Part shown: one piece after another, positions 1 to 10,484 of the stretch
Layout: each line of letters starts with the position of its first letter
Position numbering within the stretch: position 1 is the first letter of the stretch
Assembly (NCBI RefSeq): GCF_905163445.1
Contig: NC_053193.1
Location: 9,362,001 to 9,426,000, forward strand
DNA: 64,000 nucleotides
Direction: 5' to 3'
Source of the DNA: Pararge aegeria
Taxonomy: Eukaryota; Arthropoda; Insecta; Lepidoptera; Nymphalidae
Position numbers and translations under genes: made by a program
The notes under the pieces: generated by a model
Seen by the model: only the letters and a program-made list of their open reading frames with translations
Databases searched by the model: none
What the model was told of the DNA's origin: nothing

Positions 1-80
1 GGCCAGCGTGGTGGACTACGGCTAACCCCTTCTTATTGTGGGAGGGGGTCCGTGCTCTGACAATGATGATGGTGATGAGC
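1..80 (+). repeat. tRNA-derived SINE family 2, 3' fragment
   Basis: This is the 3' third of the most frequent SINE family in the window. It begins inside the conserved block ggccagcgtggtggactacg and ends in an ATG-rich tail (gatgatggtgatgag). The same block recurs at 11343-11627 and 41560-41850, and in reverse at 13537-13748 and 18798-19100. The 5' part lies outside the window or was lost. Confidence 0.8.
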
Positions 81-189
81 GTTTTCCACCCTCGGTCCCG
101 GTTACTATCATGTATCTACCCAATAACAATCGTTAAACCAGACAAACCACATCGGAGCAGATGGTAAGTGCCTAAATGGTTTAAAACGC

Positions 190-335
190 TTTATCTCATG
201 AAGGATCTCCTTTCATGGGTAAAAACGCTTCTATCCAGCGGCCTTATCTCTATGAAACGATAAGGCTGCCAAATTGTATACGCTGTAATACTTTTCTTTT
301 TATGCTGTGCATAAAAGTATATTCATTCATTCTTT
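190..335 (+). mobile_element. LINE 3' tail (gataaggc-cgcc type)
   Basis: This is a degenerate copy of a LINE 3' UTR. It has a gataaggctgcc block, a T-rich stretch and a final run of catt repeats. Related tails lie at 12103, 22238, 35628, 37828, 51838 and 55867. The 3' sequence resembles jockey/CR1-type LINE ends of Lepidoptera, but the clade is inference because no reverse transcriptase remains. A 7-bp inverted repeat (ccttatc/gataagg) sits in the middle. Confidence 0.55.
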
Positions 336-598
336 CATTCAGGTACGCTGGGAAACGAGTATGATAAATGTATGACCTGTAACATTATTATTATATCCCC
401 CTCTATTTACTGTATACGTGCATAAAAGTCCTGCCTACGTCACTGTTTGTTTTTATAACTCGTAGGTATGGGTAATATTTTTTTACTTTATTTATCATCC
501 CCCTGTTTAATGCTCTGCTGGAACGCCCTATGTACGCCACTGATCCCCTTTCCCTATAGGCACAAAGTGGTATAAATATAAAAGGTATTATATACAGA

Positions 599-882
599 CG
601 GCCGACTGGCGCAGTGGGCAGCGACCCTGCTTTCTGAGTCCAAGGTCGTGGGTTCGATTCCCACAACTGGAAAATGTTTGTGTGATGAGCATTAAGTGTT
701 TTTCAGTGTCTGGGTGTTTATATGTATTTTCTAAGTATTTATGTATATATAATTCATAAAAATATTCATCAGTCATCTTAGTACCCATAACACAAGCTAC
801 GCTTACTTTGGGGCTAGGTGGCGATGTGTGTATTGTCGTAGTATATTTATTTATTATTTATTTATTTATTATTTACTGATTT
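599..882 (+). repeat. tRNA-derived SINE family 1, near full length
   Basis: The tRNA-like head carries an A box (tggcgcagtggg) and a B box (gggttcgattccc). After it come a conserved body (ttcataaaaatattcatcag; gtacccataacacaagctac) and a tail of ttta repeats. An RNA polymerase III internal promoter is implied by the boxes. Other copies are at 6300-6568 (-), 49065-49310 (+), 52214-52465 (+) and 62677-62825 (-, no head). Reading frames across it are artefacts. Confidence 0.9.
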
Positions 883-1133
883 AAAAAAATGCGAAAATGT
901 CTTTGTTGATTTGTTATTCCTCCACAGATCAACAGATCAATGTGATTGTTCATAGTGATAGTTACTTAAAGATCTGGAAAGTGATCTGGAAGTACATTTA
1001 ACAAGTACAGTTTATAGTATGAAATTACCGGAATATGATAAAGCAAATTTCCATAGGTAGTTTCGTAATGTGTGCCCACACCGACAATATCGTGTAGGTA
1101 CTGCCGTATACTCTGACTACAACAACAATTTAA

Positions 1134-1290
1134 TCTATACTATTATTATAAAGAGGCAAAGTTTGTGAGTTTGTGACACTGCCGGGGGAATCTCTGGATC
1201 AACGGAACCGATTTAAAAAAATCTTTCACCAATATAAAGCCACATTATTTGTGATTATCATAGGCTATATATTAACCTGAAAACTGAAAA
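1134..1290 (+). mobile_element. Helitron-like element, 5' part
   Basis: It starts A|TCTATACTATTATTATAAAG, the 5' TC terminus shared with the 658-bp element at 54436. It runs through an accgattt block and a cataggctatat block before similarity fades. No 3' CTAG end is present nearby, so the copy is 3' truncated or eroded. It is non-autonomous: no Rep/helicase coding is seen. Confidence 0.65.
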
Positions 1291-1870
1291 GAACTTTTCG
1301 TGATAGTCAGATTTACAAAGTAAGTTTGAGAAAAAGTGGTCGAACGAAATCATTTCTTAAGAACGATGGCTTAACGATGAGATATATACTCGTATGATTG
1401 AGTTCTATAGAAAATTTGTAGAGTTTGATAATGCCTCCAAAAAAATCGGCGATAGCATATGTATAATAACTATTATATTTAATAAAAGTAGTTTTTTATA
1501 TTTTAAAAATAATTAAGATCTTTAGGTCATGTTTATTGATCATATTATCGAAAATTATGAATTATTATCAGAATAAGTAAATAAATCGTCTCAAGTATTT
1601 AAAACAAAAAACTTTTCCCTTTTACTGCATATAACTTGGACGAATGGTTAAAGAGATAATACGAGATATGAATGGAACCGCGACCATGTCGTAATCTTTT
1701 GTAAATAAAGTCTGCGAAAAGTCGACCATTATTTTACCAAAAGGAATCCTAAACAATTTTGTGGTTAACAAATAAGTAAGCAATCAACAAACTCACCCGA
1801 CATGTATCATGCAGGTTGCCTGGGTGTGTGTCGCGAATACCCCGATTACCATGTCAACTTGTAGCGCATT

Positions 1871-1898
1871 AAAGCCACTATTGGCGACTAGTGGCTTT
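1871..1898. repeat. Short perfect inverted repeat
   Basis: Ten-bp arms (aaagccacta and its complement) flank an 8-nt spacer. It lies 18 bp before the MITE at 1917. No promoter or terminator role is implied. Confidence 0.6.
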
Positions 1899-1916
1899 TA
1901 GTTTCTCATACACATG

Positions 1917-2078
1917 CAGTGGCGTGCACAGAGGGTATGCACAGGGTATGCAATGCAAGAGTGCCTGAACCCAAGGATAGCCTTAGGTTTTTAAAAATTC
2001 GTACTGGAGACTTTCTTCATTTTATATCATCTGCATACCCTGTGCATACCCAGTGCATACCCTCTATGCAAGCCACTG
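1917..2078. mobile_element. hAT-type MITE, 162 bp, perfect 8-bp TSD
   Basis: Terminal inverted repeats begin cagtggcgtgca on the left and, read in reverse, cagtggcttgca on the right. They stay similar for about 26 bp. The element is flanked by identical 8-bp duplications, tacacatg (1909-1916 and 2079-2086). The CAGTGG ends and 8-bp duplication fit the hAT superfamily. No transposase is encoded. The interior repeats the gggtatgca motif. Related copies are at 3388, 38480, 28995 and 47253. Confidence 0.88.
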
Positions 2079-2086
2079 TACACATG

Positions 2087-3387
2087 CCACAAAATTTATC
2101 TTGAAACCAGAACTGAACCTATATTGAATCCAGCAGTACCAGGACGTTAGCATTGCCCTGAAGTAAAAAACGGTGACTGGAGTTAACACTGTGGCGGTCA
2201 CTGCCGATAATAGAGACACGGAGACAAAAGAAGACAAAAAATAATAGATACACTGACACCATCTGTCGCTTTGATGGAATACGATAAGTTATAAAATGGG
2301 ATGACTCACTTTTTATTCCCATAATGGTGCTGGACACGCAATCCATTAAATGATATTAATGTTATGGAGTCACACACAGAGAAATATTCACTTGGGTAAA
2401 AACAAATGAAAGCAACATTGACCCGCATTAGGTTTGTTATATTCTAACTGTCTCATTAAATAAATATTAAGTAAGGGGTAGCTTCTTTTGCGCTTTTTTC
2501 ATTTTTTTTTATGAGTATAAATTTTATATTAAGAAATTTCTGTTGTCACAACCATGCGATAAGCCCACCATCCAGCATTGTAGGGATTGCGCCCTCTTTT
2601 TTTAAAGTAATGATTAACGATGGCCCACCTAATGGTTAAGGAAAAATAGAGACACACTTAAACGGGCATGCAAGGAGCACGTTCTGCAACAGCCGCCCTG
2701 TGTTCATCAATTTGAGGCATAGGTGTTAACTCCTTAGTTACCTCGGACATATTAGGTACGTAATACGTAGGTACATTGTCTTAAAACACAACATAATTTA
2801 ATAGAGCAGAATATAAGCTGCGCTAACTTTATCCAATATGATTCAATACAAGAGGCATTATGCAAATCCTGAACAGTTTAAGGCCTGGATATTGTTCTGA
2901 AGTATATAGCTTAACATTGAGCCATACCCAGACTTAGGGGATTCTAACTTTGCACCTGAAATATTACATCGTGTTTATCTCACACATAATATCGGCAATT
3001 TACAAGAATATTTTTAAAACTATGATACGATAGTTATATCATTGAAAAAAAATCTTTCCTAGAATTAAGAATCCCTTTTAGAACAACTAACTACGATATA
3101 CTAACTATTTATATTGCATGGTGGTAGCTTAAAAATTACTTTATGCATTGTATCAACATATACATGAGTTTAAAGTTAATACTTAATTTATAAAAAAATA
3201 AAGGTGATTTCTTTCTTCACATTTTCATAAGTAAAGATGAAGAGCCATTATAATCATTTTCAAACAATGCAGAACTCAGCAACAAAAATCGCGCCCATTT
3301 GAGCAACTCTTGTGATTGGTCGCTAGCAGGACAACTTGAACAACGGTGAAGACGCAAGTCGGAGGCCACTTTACTCCGGCTTGGTAG
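2087..3387. other. No recognised feature
   Basis: AT-rich single-copy-looking DNA. A 75-codon reading frame on the minus strand (2119-2346) has no recognisable motif and is judged chance. Around 2560-2720 there are weak resemblances to family 4 SINE words, too eroded to delimit. Confidence 0.5.
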
Positions 3388-3530
3388 CAGTGGCGTACAT
3401 TACATACATGCACAAAAGCACTGCATACCCAAATTATTTTATATAGCACGTATTGGAGGGGAATATTTCTATTTTATGCTATATATTTGCTTTATGCATA
3501 CCCTGGCCGAAGATTCTGTGCACGCCACTG
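3388..3530. mobile_element. hAT-type MITE, 143 bp, 8-bp TSD
   Basis: The ends are cagtggcgtac... and ...gtgcacgccactg. The flanking 8-mers are cttggtag (3380-3387) and cttgctag (3531-3538), one mismatch, which supports hAT-type integration followed by mutation. The left 43 bp match the left end of the 381-bp copy at 38480 almost base for base. This suggests internal-deletion relatives of one family. Confidence 0.85.
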
Positions 3531-3715
3531 CTTGCTAGTGGTATTTCTTGACAGAATAACACAATTCTAGTACCACTGAACCATAGTCGACAATTCTTAC
3601 CACCATACCATAGGTTCACCGTCTTGCAATACGATTATGATGAATTTTTAAAATGATGAGCATAGCAAATATATTATTGTGAGAATAGCTTATAAGTAAA
3701 ATTGAAAACAATTCA

Positions 3716-3800
3716 TTTTTCATTACGTTCTTATGAGCATCTAAGTACGATATTATTTACATTTTTCATTAAATTCTTATGAGCATTTAAGTGTGACGTT
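3716..3800 (+). repeat. Tandem duplication, two ~46-bp units
   Basis: The words tttttcatta, ttcttatgagcat and taagt occur twice with a 46-bp offset, with several substitutions. This is an old local duplication in otherwise unannotated DNA (3531-4360). Confidence 0.65.
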
Positions 3801-4360
3801 GCCTTATGCACCTATAAAGTTTTAACATATGCGCCGCAGCCCGTAAAATTTATGTAGTTAATAAGGGTTGGGAGGTTAATTATTAGATTTATGTGTATAT
3901 TACCGCACTGCGCACGCGTCGTTATAACCGTCTGGCATTGACAATTTATTACTCACTTTAATACCTTTATGCTGATTTTATTAAATTTCCGTATAAAAGG
4001 GTACTATACTAATATTTTTGAATCAGGAGTTTCTTTGATCTATGCTATGTAACATAATGTTAAAAATGGGTTTTGTTTAAAAACAAGTAAAACAACAATT
4101 TTCAAGCTACCAGTGGAAATAACTAAATCCACTCATTTTATATGTTTTAATGTAAAGATACGGACGCAACCGCGATGCTGCCGTGACCTTAACACTGAAT
4201 ATAGAGTGTTTCTTAATGCACGGAACAGTACACTGCTTTTTGGGAATGTAATTTTTTGGTTTATTTTACTAGCCATGGATAGGCATTGGATTTGTTATCT
4301 AGGTACTGTTGTAGGACAGCTAATTACAAAGATGTGGACACACTGAGTAGCATCATTTGT

Positions 4361-4430
4361 TCAATAGTTAGCTAAATACTACCTAACAAGTGGGTGTCCA
4401 CTTGTTAGGTAGTATTTAGCTAACTATTGA
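4361..4430. repeat. Perfect 33-bp inverted repeat, 4-nt loop
   Basis: The left arm (4361-4393) and right arm (4398-4430) are exact reverse complements, separated only by gtgt. Neither arm extends further. The surrounding sequence is not part of any repeat I recognise. Transcribed, it would form a 33-bp RNA hairpin, but the loop is shorter than usual for a miRNA precursor. The perfect match suggests recent origin, for example by template switching. Confidence 0.95.
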
Positions 4431-5214
4431 TAGGAACCGGCTCCTCCGTCAGAGAACATGGATTTGTTAGCGGCCGTTTTGAAACATAGGCCTATTGTCA
4501 AAAAAGTACAGATAAGACGAATATTCTATCTGTAATAGAAAGTTACCACGTACCTATACCAAGTGCATTACTTGTAGGTATTTTGAAAATAATTGGTGCT
4601 TATGTCGGCTGTATCGAAATTCAACGTTAAGATGCACCACTTAATAATTTTTCCTTAAGAGTTATTGTTATATAGTTATGAAAATTTGGTTTTACTGTAT
4701 GTGGCCCAAAAATCACAAAAAACAAATGCAAGAGAATGTAGAAGGTATAAATTTTTTTTGGTTACGATTTATAAGTTTCAGCATTCTTTGTATAACATTT
4801 AACCGAAAAAATGCTCGTAACCAAAGGGCAATTCTTCAGCAAAATCCCTTCGCGCCCAAAGTACCACGCTCCATCAGCCAAAGAACGAATAAAACCTATA
4901 ATCACTAATATATCGCTTGTCGGCCATAGGAAATAGTTTATTTGCTTCTTTTATTGTCTTTTTACATCGTTTATTTCATTCACGAGAAATATCAGACAAC
5001 AAAAGAACGACAATTTATTGATGTGCCATAAAATAATCATAGGTATATATACCTACCTGGTTGACTGGTAAGGAAATGCTCTAGCGTAAATTTGAATAAT
5101 ACTCGTATCACTAAAGAAGAAATACAAAACTTATTTGCAACTAGCTTTTAACTGCGGCTATGCCAGGAGAAAAGTGCATATTTTAAGGACGCTTGTGTCT
5201 TTAAGAAGTTTAAG
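4431..5214. other. No recognised feature
   Basis: AT-rich sequence. The 76-codon plus-strand frame at 4678-4908 shows no motif and has AT-driven codon use. It is taken as chance. Confidence 0.5.
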
Positions 5215-5575
5215 AAAATTATGAATATTGGATAGAAGCAGGCGTTATTTTGCGGGAATCCATGATATATTATGAAAATGAAGCTTAATTTTATATACTC
5301 CGCGAAAAGCAGGGAAATCTGTATGGTGTAATTTATAATTCCTTCAATCCTTTCACCCTCTACGCACGTGGCGAATGCACGTCACAAATAATTGTAAATA
5401 ATTCTTCATTGCAAAGTCAACATCTCCTGAGGATGCTCCGGTTTCGGAGCGAAACGTGCGAAAGATATGTTTGGTGTGGAGTATAAGGATTGAAGGAATT
5501 ATAAATGACACCATACAGATTCTCCGGCTTTTCGCAGAGTATAGCAAATTAAGCTTAATTTTCATAATAAAACAA
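5215..5575. mobile_element. Inverted-repeat element with hammerhead-like core (Penelope-like candidate)
   Basis: Two arms of roughly 85-110 bp are inverted copies of each other. The left arm (about 5261-5370) contains aagcttaatttt, ccttcaatcc and ctctacgcacgt. The right arm (about 5454-5575) contains their reverse complements. The segment between arms holds a hammerhead-like sequence (5420-5470, listed separately). A deleted relative lies at 47836-48045 and shares gatagaagcaggcgtta and agcaaattaagcttaatttt. Hammerhead motifs are documented in Penelope-like retroelements, so that class is suggested. No reverse transcriptase or GIY-YIG domain is present. Confidence 0.6.
5420..5470 (+). ncRNA. 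Hammerhead-ribozyme-like motif, probably inactive
   Basis: Core CTGAGGA (5427-5433) is followed by a 6-bp stem II, gctccg/cggagc (5435-5440 with 5445-5450), capped by gttt. Then come GAAA (5451-5454) and a minimal stem III, acg-tg-cg (5454-5460). Stem I can form between acatctc (5420-5426) and gatatgt (5464-5470) with six of seven pairs. This is a type I layout. There are two defects: an extra T at 5434 after the core, and no NUH cleavage triplet after stem III (an A occupies the conserved U position). Self-cleavage is therefore doubtful. Confidence 0.5.
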
Positions 5576-6125
5576 TTATAATTTATTTCAAAAATCGTGA
5601 CTAGAAAATAGCAGTAGGTACATATTTTAAAAAACTTTAACATAAAATCCATCATAGTCAGGTATGAAATACTGGATTTAATTCACAAAGCAGAGCGAAA
5701 TGAATTTCTATTAAACATATAAAGCAAAATTACGGAATAATCATGCAAATCGCTCTCGTTTCAGTCGTAACAAGTCATATAAAAGAGAAAGGGTGCAACT
5801 ACCAAGCTTATTCAAGTGTTGTTTAACATAAAACAGCAATCGGCATAGTGTTCAAGTCTCAAGAGAGCATGACATTTTATACTGTAGGCATACGTAGTGG
5901 GTACTTCCACAGCTACTAATTATTCCCTGGAGGGCTTCGAGTGGAGCGTTAGTTCACACCTATGTGGTTCACACTACCTATTTAATAAATTAGCTTCATA
6001 TATTTAGATAAGCGAAATATATACCGCAGACTAGCGGCTGCTAGTGATTTAAGTCCGGGTCTATTACGGATTTGAAAAATCCTATAAATCCTATGAAAAA
6101 GAAGCTTATGTTAATCTGGGTATTT
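5576..6125. other. No recognised feature
   Basis: Mostly unique AT-rich sequence between two mobile elements. No convincing reading frame or repeat was seen. Confidence 0.5.
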
Positions 6126-6265
6126 TTAAAATCTCATGGCCAAGAATCAGCCCACCAAACAGCATTGTAGCAGCGTGATGGGTTTCTGTTCTAAAAGAGT
6201 CTCCTATCACAGGCGAGGCCAGTATCGCGACATTCATAGGTTGCGTATGCTGATTATGATGATGC
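6126..6265 (+). repeat. SINE family 4, 3' fragment
   Basis: It has the words gcccacca, gtagcagcgtgatggg and a terminal gattatgatgatg. They match in order the 3' halves of the copies at 53945-54170 (+) and, in reverse, 52745-53038. It is eroded and lacks the tRNA-like head. Confidence 0.5.
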
Positions 6266-6299
6266 CGAAAATCAAGTCAATCGGATTCTTAGTTAAGCA

Positions 6300-6568
6300 G
6301 AAGCAAAAATAAATAATAAATATAAATAAATATACTACGTAAATACACACATTGCCATCTAACCCCAAGGTAAGCGTAGCTTGTGTTATGGGTACTAAGA
6401 TAACTGATGAATATTTTAATGAATAATAGACATAAATACCTTATACAAATAAACACCCAGGCACTGAAAAACATTCATGTTCATCACACAAACATTTTTC
6501 AGTTGTGGGAATCGAACCCACGGCCTTGACTCAGAAAACAGGGTAGCTGCCCACTGCGCCAATCAGCC
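6300..6568 (-). repeat. tRNA-derived SINE family 1, near full length
   Basis: Read on the minus strand it has the A box (tggcgcagtgggcag), the B box (gtgggttcgattcccaca), the attcatcagttatcttagta body, acacaagctacgctta, and an AT tail at the low-coordinate end. The minus-strand frames 6289-6474 and 6499-6750 run through it and are not genes. Confidence 0.9.
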
Positions 6569-6569
6569 G

Positions 6570-7213
6570 TCGAACAACAAACAAAGAAACACACTTTCGT
6601 ATTTATACTATCAATAAGTATAGAAACAATTCTCTTTGAGGTGTAATGCATACGAGGTTCCTGAACCATTGTGGGGGCCCGTGGGGATAGGAAGGGGGTT
6701 TTTAGCATTCCCAATGGAGTAGGGCATGCACAAGGCATTTCCCCTACCATAAAAAAAATTGCAAGAAAAGATTAAAGCAAAAAGTCCAATTCTAGTTTAA
6801 TTTGTTTTACCCAATAGAATGAGGTAGTTACCTACTTACTTATTAGGCGAAACACGTAGCAAACTTATCAACCTCTGCCCACAGTAAATCCTTACCTTTA
6901 AGGCTCGTGGAAAGTTAAGACGATTATTATTTATCTGCTCAATTAGGTAAGCTGGTCTTTTTTAAAATATCAACTGTCAAAAAGTAGAAAGACGGTTACT
7001 TAATATTAACAATTATTAACATTCAAACAACCATTGCAAGAATTTTAGGATGTTTTGCCATTGAAGTATCCACAATGATACCTTAGGCCAAAGATATAAT
7101 TCCTATTATTGAATTGGATTAACCTTCAAATGCAGAACAAGGACAGCACTACCTTATATAAGACATGTTTATTAATTCTAGTTTAGAAATATTTATATGT
7201 ATCTCTAAAAAGA
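6570..7213. other. No recognised feature; GC patch 6650-6745
   Basis: The stretch is AT-rich except for 6650-6745, which has runs of G and C (ttgtgggggcccgtggggat) beside the family 1 SINE. The patch could be part of a further repeat, but no second copy was found in this window. Confidence 0.4.
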
Positions 7214-7279
7214 GCTATAACCGCTTCTATAGTAGTATAGAAGCGGTTGTAGCGCCGCTTATAGAAGCGGTTATAGCGC
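7214..7279. repeat. Foldback hairpin plus 24-bp tandem duplication
   Basis: An 18-bp inverted repeat (7214-7231 with 7236-7253, one G-T pair) has a 4-nt loop, gtag. Its right arm is then repeated 24 bp later (tatagaagcggttatagcgc). All this sits immediately before the head of the family 2 SINE at 7272, so the SINE's start seems to have been copied back and forward. Confidence 0.8.
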
Positions 7280-7546
7280 ATTGGATAGGAGCTCGACTTC
7301 ACTTTCGGGGGGCCGAGTTCGGATCCAAACATGAAACTCTAACTTTTCAAAATTATGTGCGTTTTAAGTAATTAAAATATCACTAGCTTCAACGGTGAAG
7401 GAAAACATCGTAAGGAAACCTGCATGCCTGAGAGGTCTACATAATGTTCTCAAAGGTGTGAGGTGTCCACTAGGCCGGCGTGGCCTTGACCCCTCCGCAT
7501 TGTGGGAGGAGACTCGTACTTTGTAGCGGGCCAGTAATAGGTTGAT
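7272..7546 (+). repeat. tRNA-derived SINE family 2
   Basis: A degenerate tRNA-like head (gagttcggatcc in the B-box position) is followed by the family body: ctctaacttttc, tatgtgcgttttaa, aaatatcac, tcaacggtgaaggaaaacat, cctgcatgcctgaga and taatgttctcaaaggtgtg. The 3' block is damaged (ggccggcgtgg), and the end is gtaataggttgatgtg. Compared with the 11343 copy it has lost part of the middle 3' region. Confidence 0.85.
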
Positions 7547-7559
7547 GTGTTAATTGTAA

Positions 7560-7988
7560 CAGAATCGGGGTAGTAGGATTTTTTATGCATATAGCACTTG
7601 ACTGCAATCACACATCAGCGGAACTCGCTTGCCCAGAAGATGTCTATTCACTCTTGAATTGAAGGTACTCATATTATAGGTATAGTATAGGGGCTAATGG
7701 AGCTGGAAGGGTATTTCAGATTTTTGCGGTGCGTCCATGATATATCAACCACGTAGGGGTGCGGATTCTTACGGTGCGGGTTCGATGGTAAAACTGTGAG
7801 GAGAGAACTAGATTTAGCAGTTCCTGAGCACACTCTCCCAAATGTAACTTATAAAATACCGAAAGGCAAGGCAAGCTTGCGACGATGCACCAAACTCTGA
7901 AGTTTCATTGCCTAGATCACCGATTAGTCCTCTAGTAACGTTAACCACAAGATCCAAGGCATCAAGCTGGTACTGGGCAGAGCCGTTA
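7560..7988. other. No recognised feature
   Basis: Mixed-composition sequence between two SINEs. The minus-strand frame 7814-8158 covers part of it, but only because it runs through the adjacent SINE head. Confidence 0.45.
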
Positions 7989-8145
7989 CTAACCGTAACT
8001 AGAGACAGCCGAAGCCTCTCACCAGACCGAACCTGGGAAAACTCAGAAATTATAAATTTCCAAATTGCCTTTGCCGGATATCGAACCCTTAACCTCCAAC
8101 TTAACCCATAGCATTCACCGCTGCGCCAGGGAAGTCGCCCAATGA
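7989..8145 (-). repeat. tRNA-derived SINE family 3, head and part of body
   Basis: On the minus strand the head reads ccctggcgcagcggtgaatg (A box), then gggttcgatatcc (B box), ggcaatttggaaatttataa and gaggcttcggctgtctctag. At about 7989 the similarity to other family 3 copies ends abruptly, and unrelated sequence continues. The copy is either 3' deleted or joined to something else. Confidence 0.8.
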
Positions 8146-10130
8146 ATAAAATAAGCACATGAAATAAGAATATAACACCTAATAGGTCCTACAGTACCTT
8201 CTATAGTTACTACGGTAATACGAGTAATGTGCAAATGCATCGAGAGACCTTGACAAAATCATACTAATGCATGTCCCATGCCGTTCATAAGCACCTAGGC
8301 GATAGACCTTGAATTCCGTTCCATCAATAGTTCGTGCATAAAATATTCTATGTAATTGCTGTCAACAAACATCATGCAAATCAATGCTATGAAGCGATAT
8401 AAGCGCTGTTTTCTTGCAGTTTTATTGTACGGACAAAGTTATCTAGCGCTGTAGCGCATTTGTTCGTAAGCTATAATTTGCTTTAAATTGTGCGTTCACG
8501 CATCGCAATTGTGGACATTGATCTATCTTAATGGTTTTACCATTTCCTCTTCCTTGTTTTGTTTTATATGTCCCTAAGGAATTTAAAATAGTCTATGTCT
8601 AACCATAGAAATATACATAACATTATATTGAAACTGTAGTTTCCTCTTTTTTTAAGCTTTTTTTTATTGTACTTTGTAGTGACTCTATCACTAGCACCTT
8701 TTAGCAGATATAGATATAGGATTCCATTTGGAAAAGAGCAACTACTGAGTTTCATGTTGTTTCTTCTTCTCGTTGGAGTCTGAGTTCCGAAGCAGTGTCA
8801 CTACAAACAAACAGACTTGACGCTTCAATAGTACATACAGAGTACTAATATACAACGTGTAAATGAAAACCGAAATAATACTCTACAGGCTTTAGAGGTA
8901 CATTATGTACTTTCTCTGAGACTTATCTGTATAACCAAAGTTTTTACTGAACTAAATCAGATACAGCCCCTTACATCACATGCAAAATTAAAATCATTCA
9001 TCAATCACTTTATTAGGAACGCCTCACGTAGCTTAGGTACTATGCACGTGTCGGTCTTTTATCTTCAGTAGGGTTGTCAAGAAGAGACACTTGAATGTTT
9101 TGAATTTGTTTGTATGGAAAAATAAATATGCTTCTTTTGATTTAATATTTTTACAGGGTGATTCCATATGAAATATATTTCTGCATCCTTCAATATTATT
9201 TCGTAATTCTGTGACACGTTGTATAGCCTACTTGATTATCGCATCGCAATCGTTTGACGGGGCATTGCAGGTTCCGAGTCGATGGGCTATTAAAGTATTA
9301 ATAATATAAACATTTTTGTTCTGCAATTTTTCCAGAATCCTCAAAAAATACACAACAAAATTTTTTTAATAAAAATACGCTGTGACATCCATACCATCAG
9401 CTGTGTCAAATGCGTCCTATATAATATTAATACAATAATTTACATTAACGTGCAATCATAAATGCCAATCATACTTCTTCTTCACGTGTTATTGCGATTT
9501 CCATTTACCGGAATTAAACCTCGTGGCAGGACACCACAACTTGCAGAACCATATAGAAAAACTCAATTAAATAAGTCAATTGTTGCCTAAAAAGAATTAG
9601 GACTACAGACTCAACAAAATATAATGTTTTTACAATTTTTCAGCGTAATACGTTTGTTTGAAAAGTAGAATGACACGTCCACGACAATATCAGTCTCAAA
9701 TCCCGAGGAAATAAATTGGGACCCTCGATAAGCGCTCCCTTTGACGAGCCCCGTCTTCGGATTAGGGTGTGAAAAATGATAGCTTAGGTACCGTACGAAC
9801 GGGTGACACGCGCTTTGTACAGGACATAATTCTAACATATGGGCCATGTTACACTTTAATCTTGCTATATGTACTTTTTTAACAATAATAAATATAGTTT
9901 AGTGTGCTTTGGCAAGATGTAGTTGTGCAATTATCAAGGTCGGGTCAGCGATTAAATTAAAAACTAACACACAAATTTACCACTTTTTTCAATGCCTTTC
10001 AATTCATTGTAAATTATGTAGTTAAGAACTTTCATTTGATATACATATTGCGGGAGTTCTGAAAAAAAAAAATGTAATTCGCCATTTTGTGGGAGTGGCC
10101 ATCTTATGCTTATAGGTTAGTTTCTAGGTT
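8146..10130. other. Long unannotated stretch
   Basis: About 2 kb of AT-rich sequence with no recognised repeat. A slightly GC-richer patch at about 9680-9840 carries a 78-codon minus-strand frame (9611-9847) without a motif. Nothing here is supported as a gene. Confidence 0.45.
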
Positions 10131-10139
10131 TTTTTATGA

Positions 10140-10183
10140 TATTAAAACAATTTCGTGCAGACGAAGTTGCTCGGGTCAGCTAG
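10140..10183 (+). mobile_element. Helitron-like 3' end
   Basis: The sequence gcagacgaagttgc forms the short hairpin seen in the other copies (arms around gaa), followed by tcgggtcag and CTAG|T at 10180-10184. The rest of the element upstream is too eroded to delimit. Confidence 0.65.
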
Positions 10184-10484
10184 TATTTTATAAATATGAA
10201 CATGAACAATGAACATATTTGTTTTTAAAATCTCTGAGCAGGCTAATTTATACCATGTAAAACCCAACCCGCATAAACAAGAAATGTTTTTTTTTATTTA
10301 GATATTATTCAATTTAAGAATTATTTTTTTGACCTTCCGTCCTTGCGTCCTTACGTCTTTAGCTTTAGTTTCTGGAGACAGAAATAGTCTACAGCGGAAA
10401 CGTTTCTTATTCTCACGAACAATCTGATTGGACCTAGTCGTTAACAAACGCTAGTTGGTTATGAAAGTGAATTCGCTTACCGAT

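Noticed and set aside
600..672. Possible tRNA gene (A and B boxes)
   Set aside because: The sequence does not fold into a tRNA and continues into a conserved SINE body. It occurs in at least four copies here.
4361..4430. miRNA precursor or transcription terminator
   Set aside because: A 4-nt loop and a perfect 33-bp stem do not fit a normal animal pre-miRNA, and terminators of this kind are bacterial. No small-RNA evidence is available.
5353..5655. 100-codon minus-strand frame as a gene
   Set aside because: It runs through the inverted-repeat element; the frame is a by-product of that sequence.
7814..8158. 114-codon minus-strand frame as a gene
   Set aside because: Its N-terminal part is the reverse of a SINE head, and no domain is present.
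9611..9847. Possible exon in a GC-richer patch
   Set aside because: No splice context, domain or similarity could be pointed to; it is left as unannotated.
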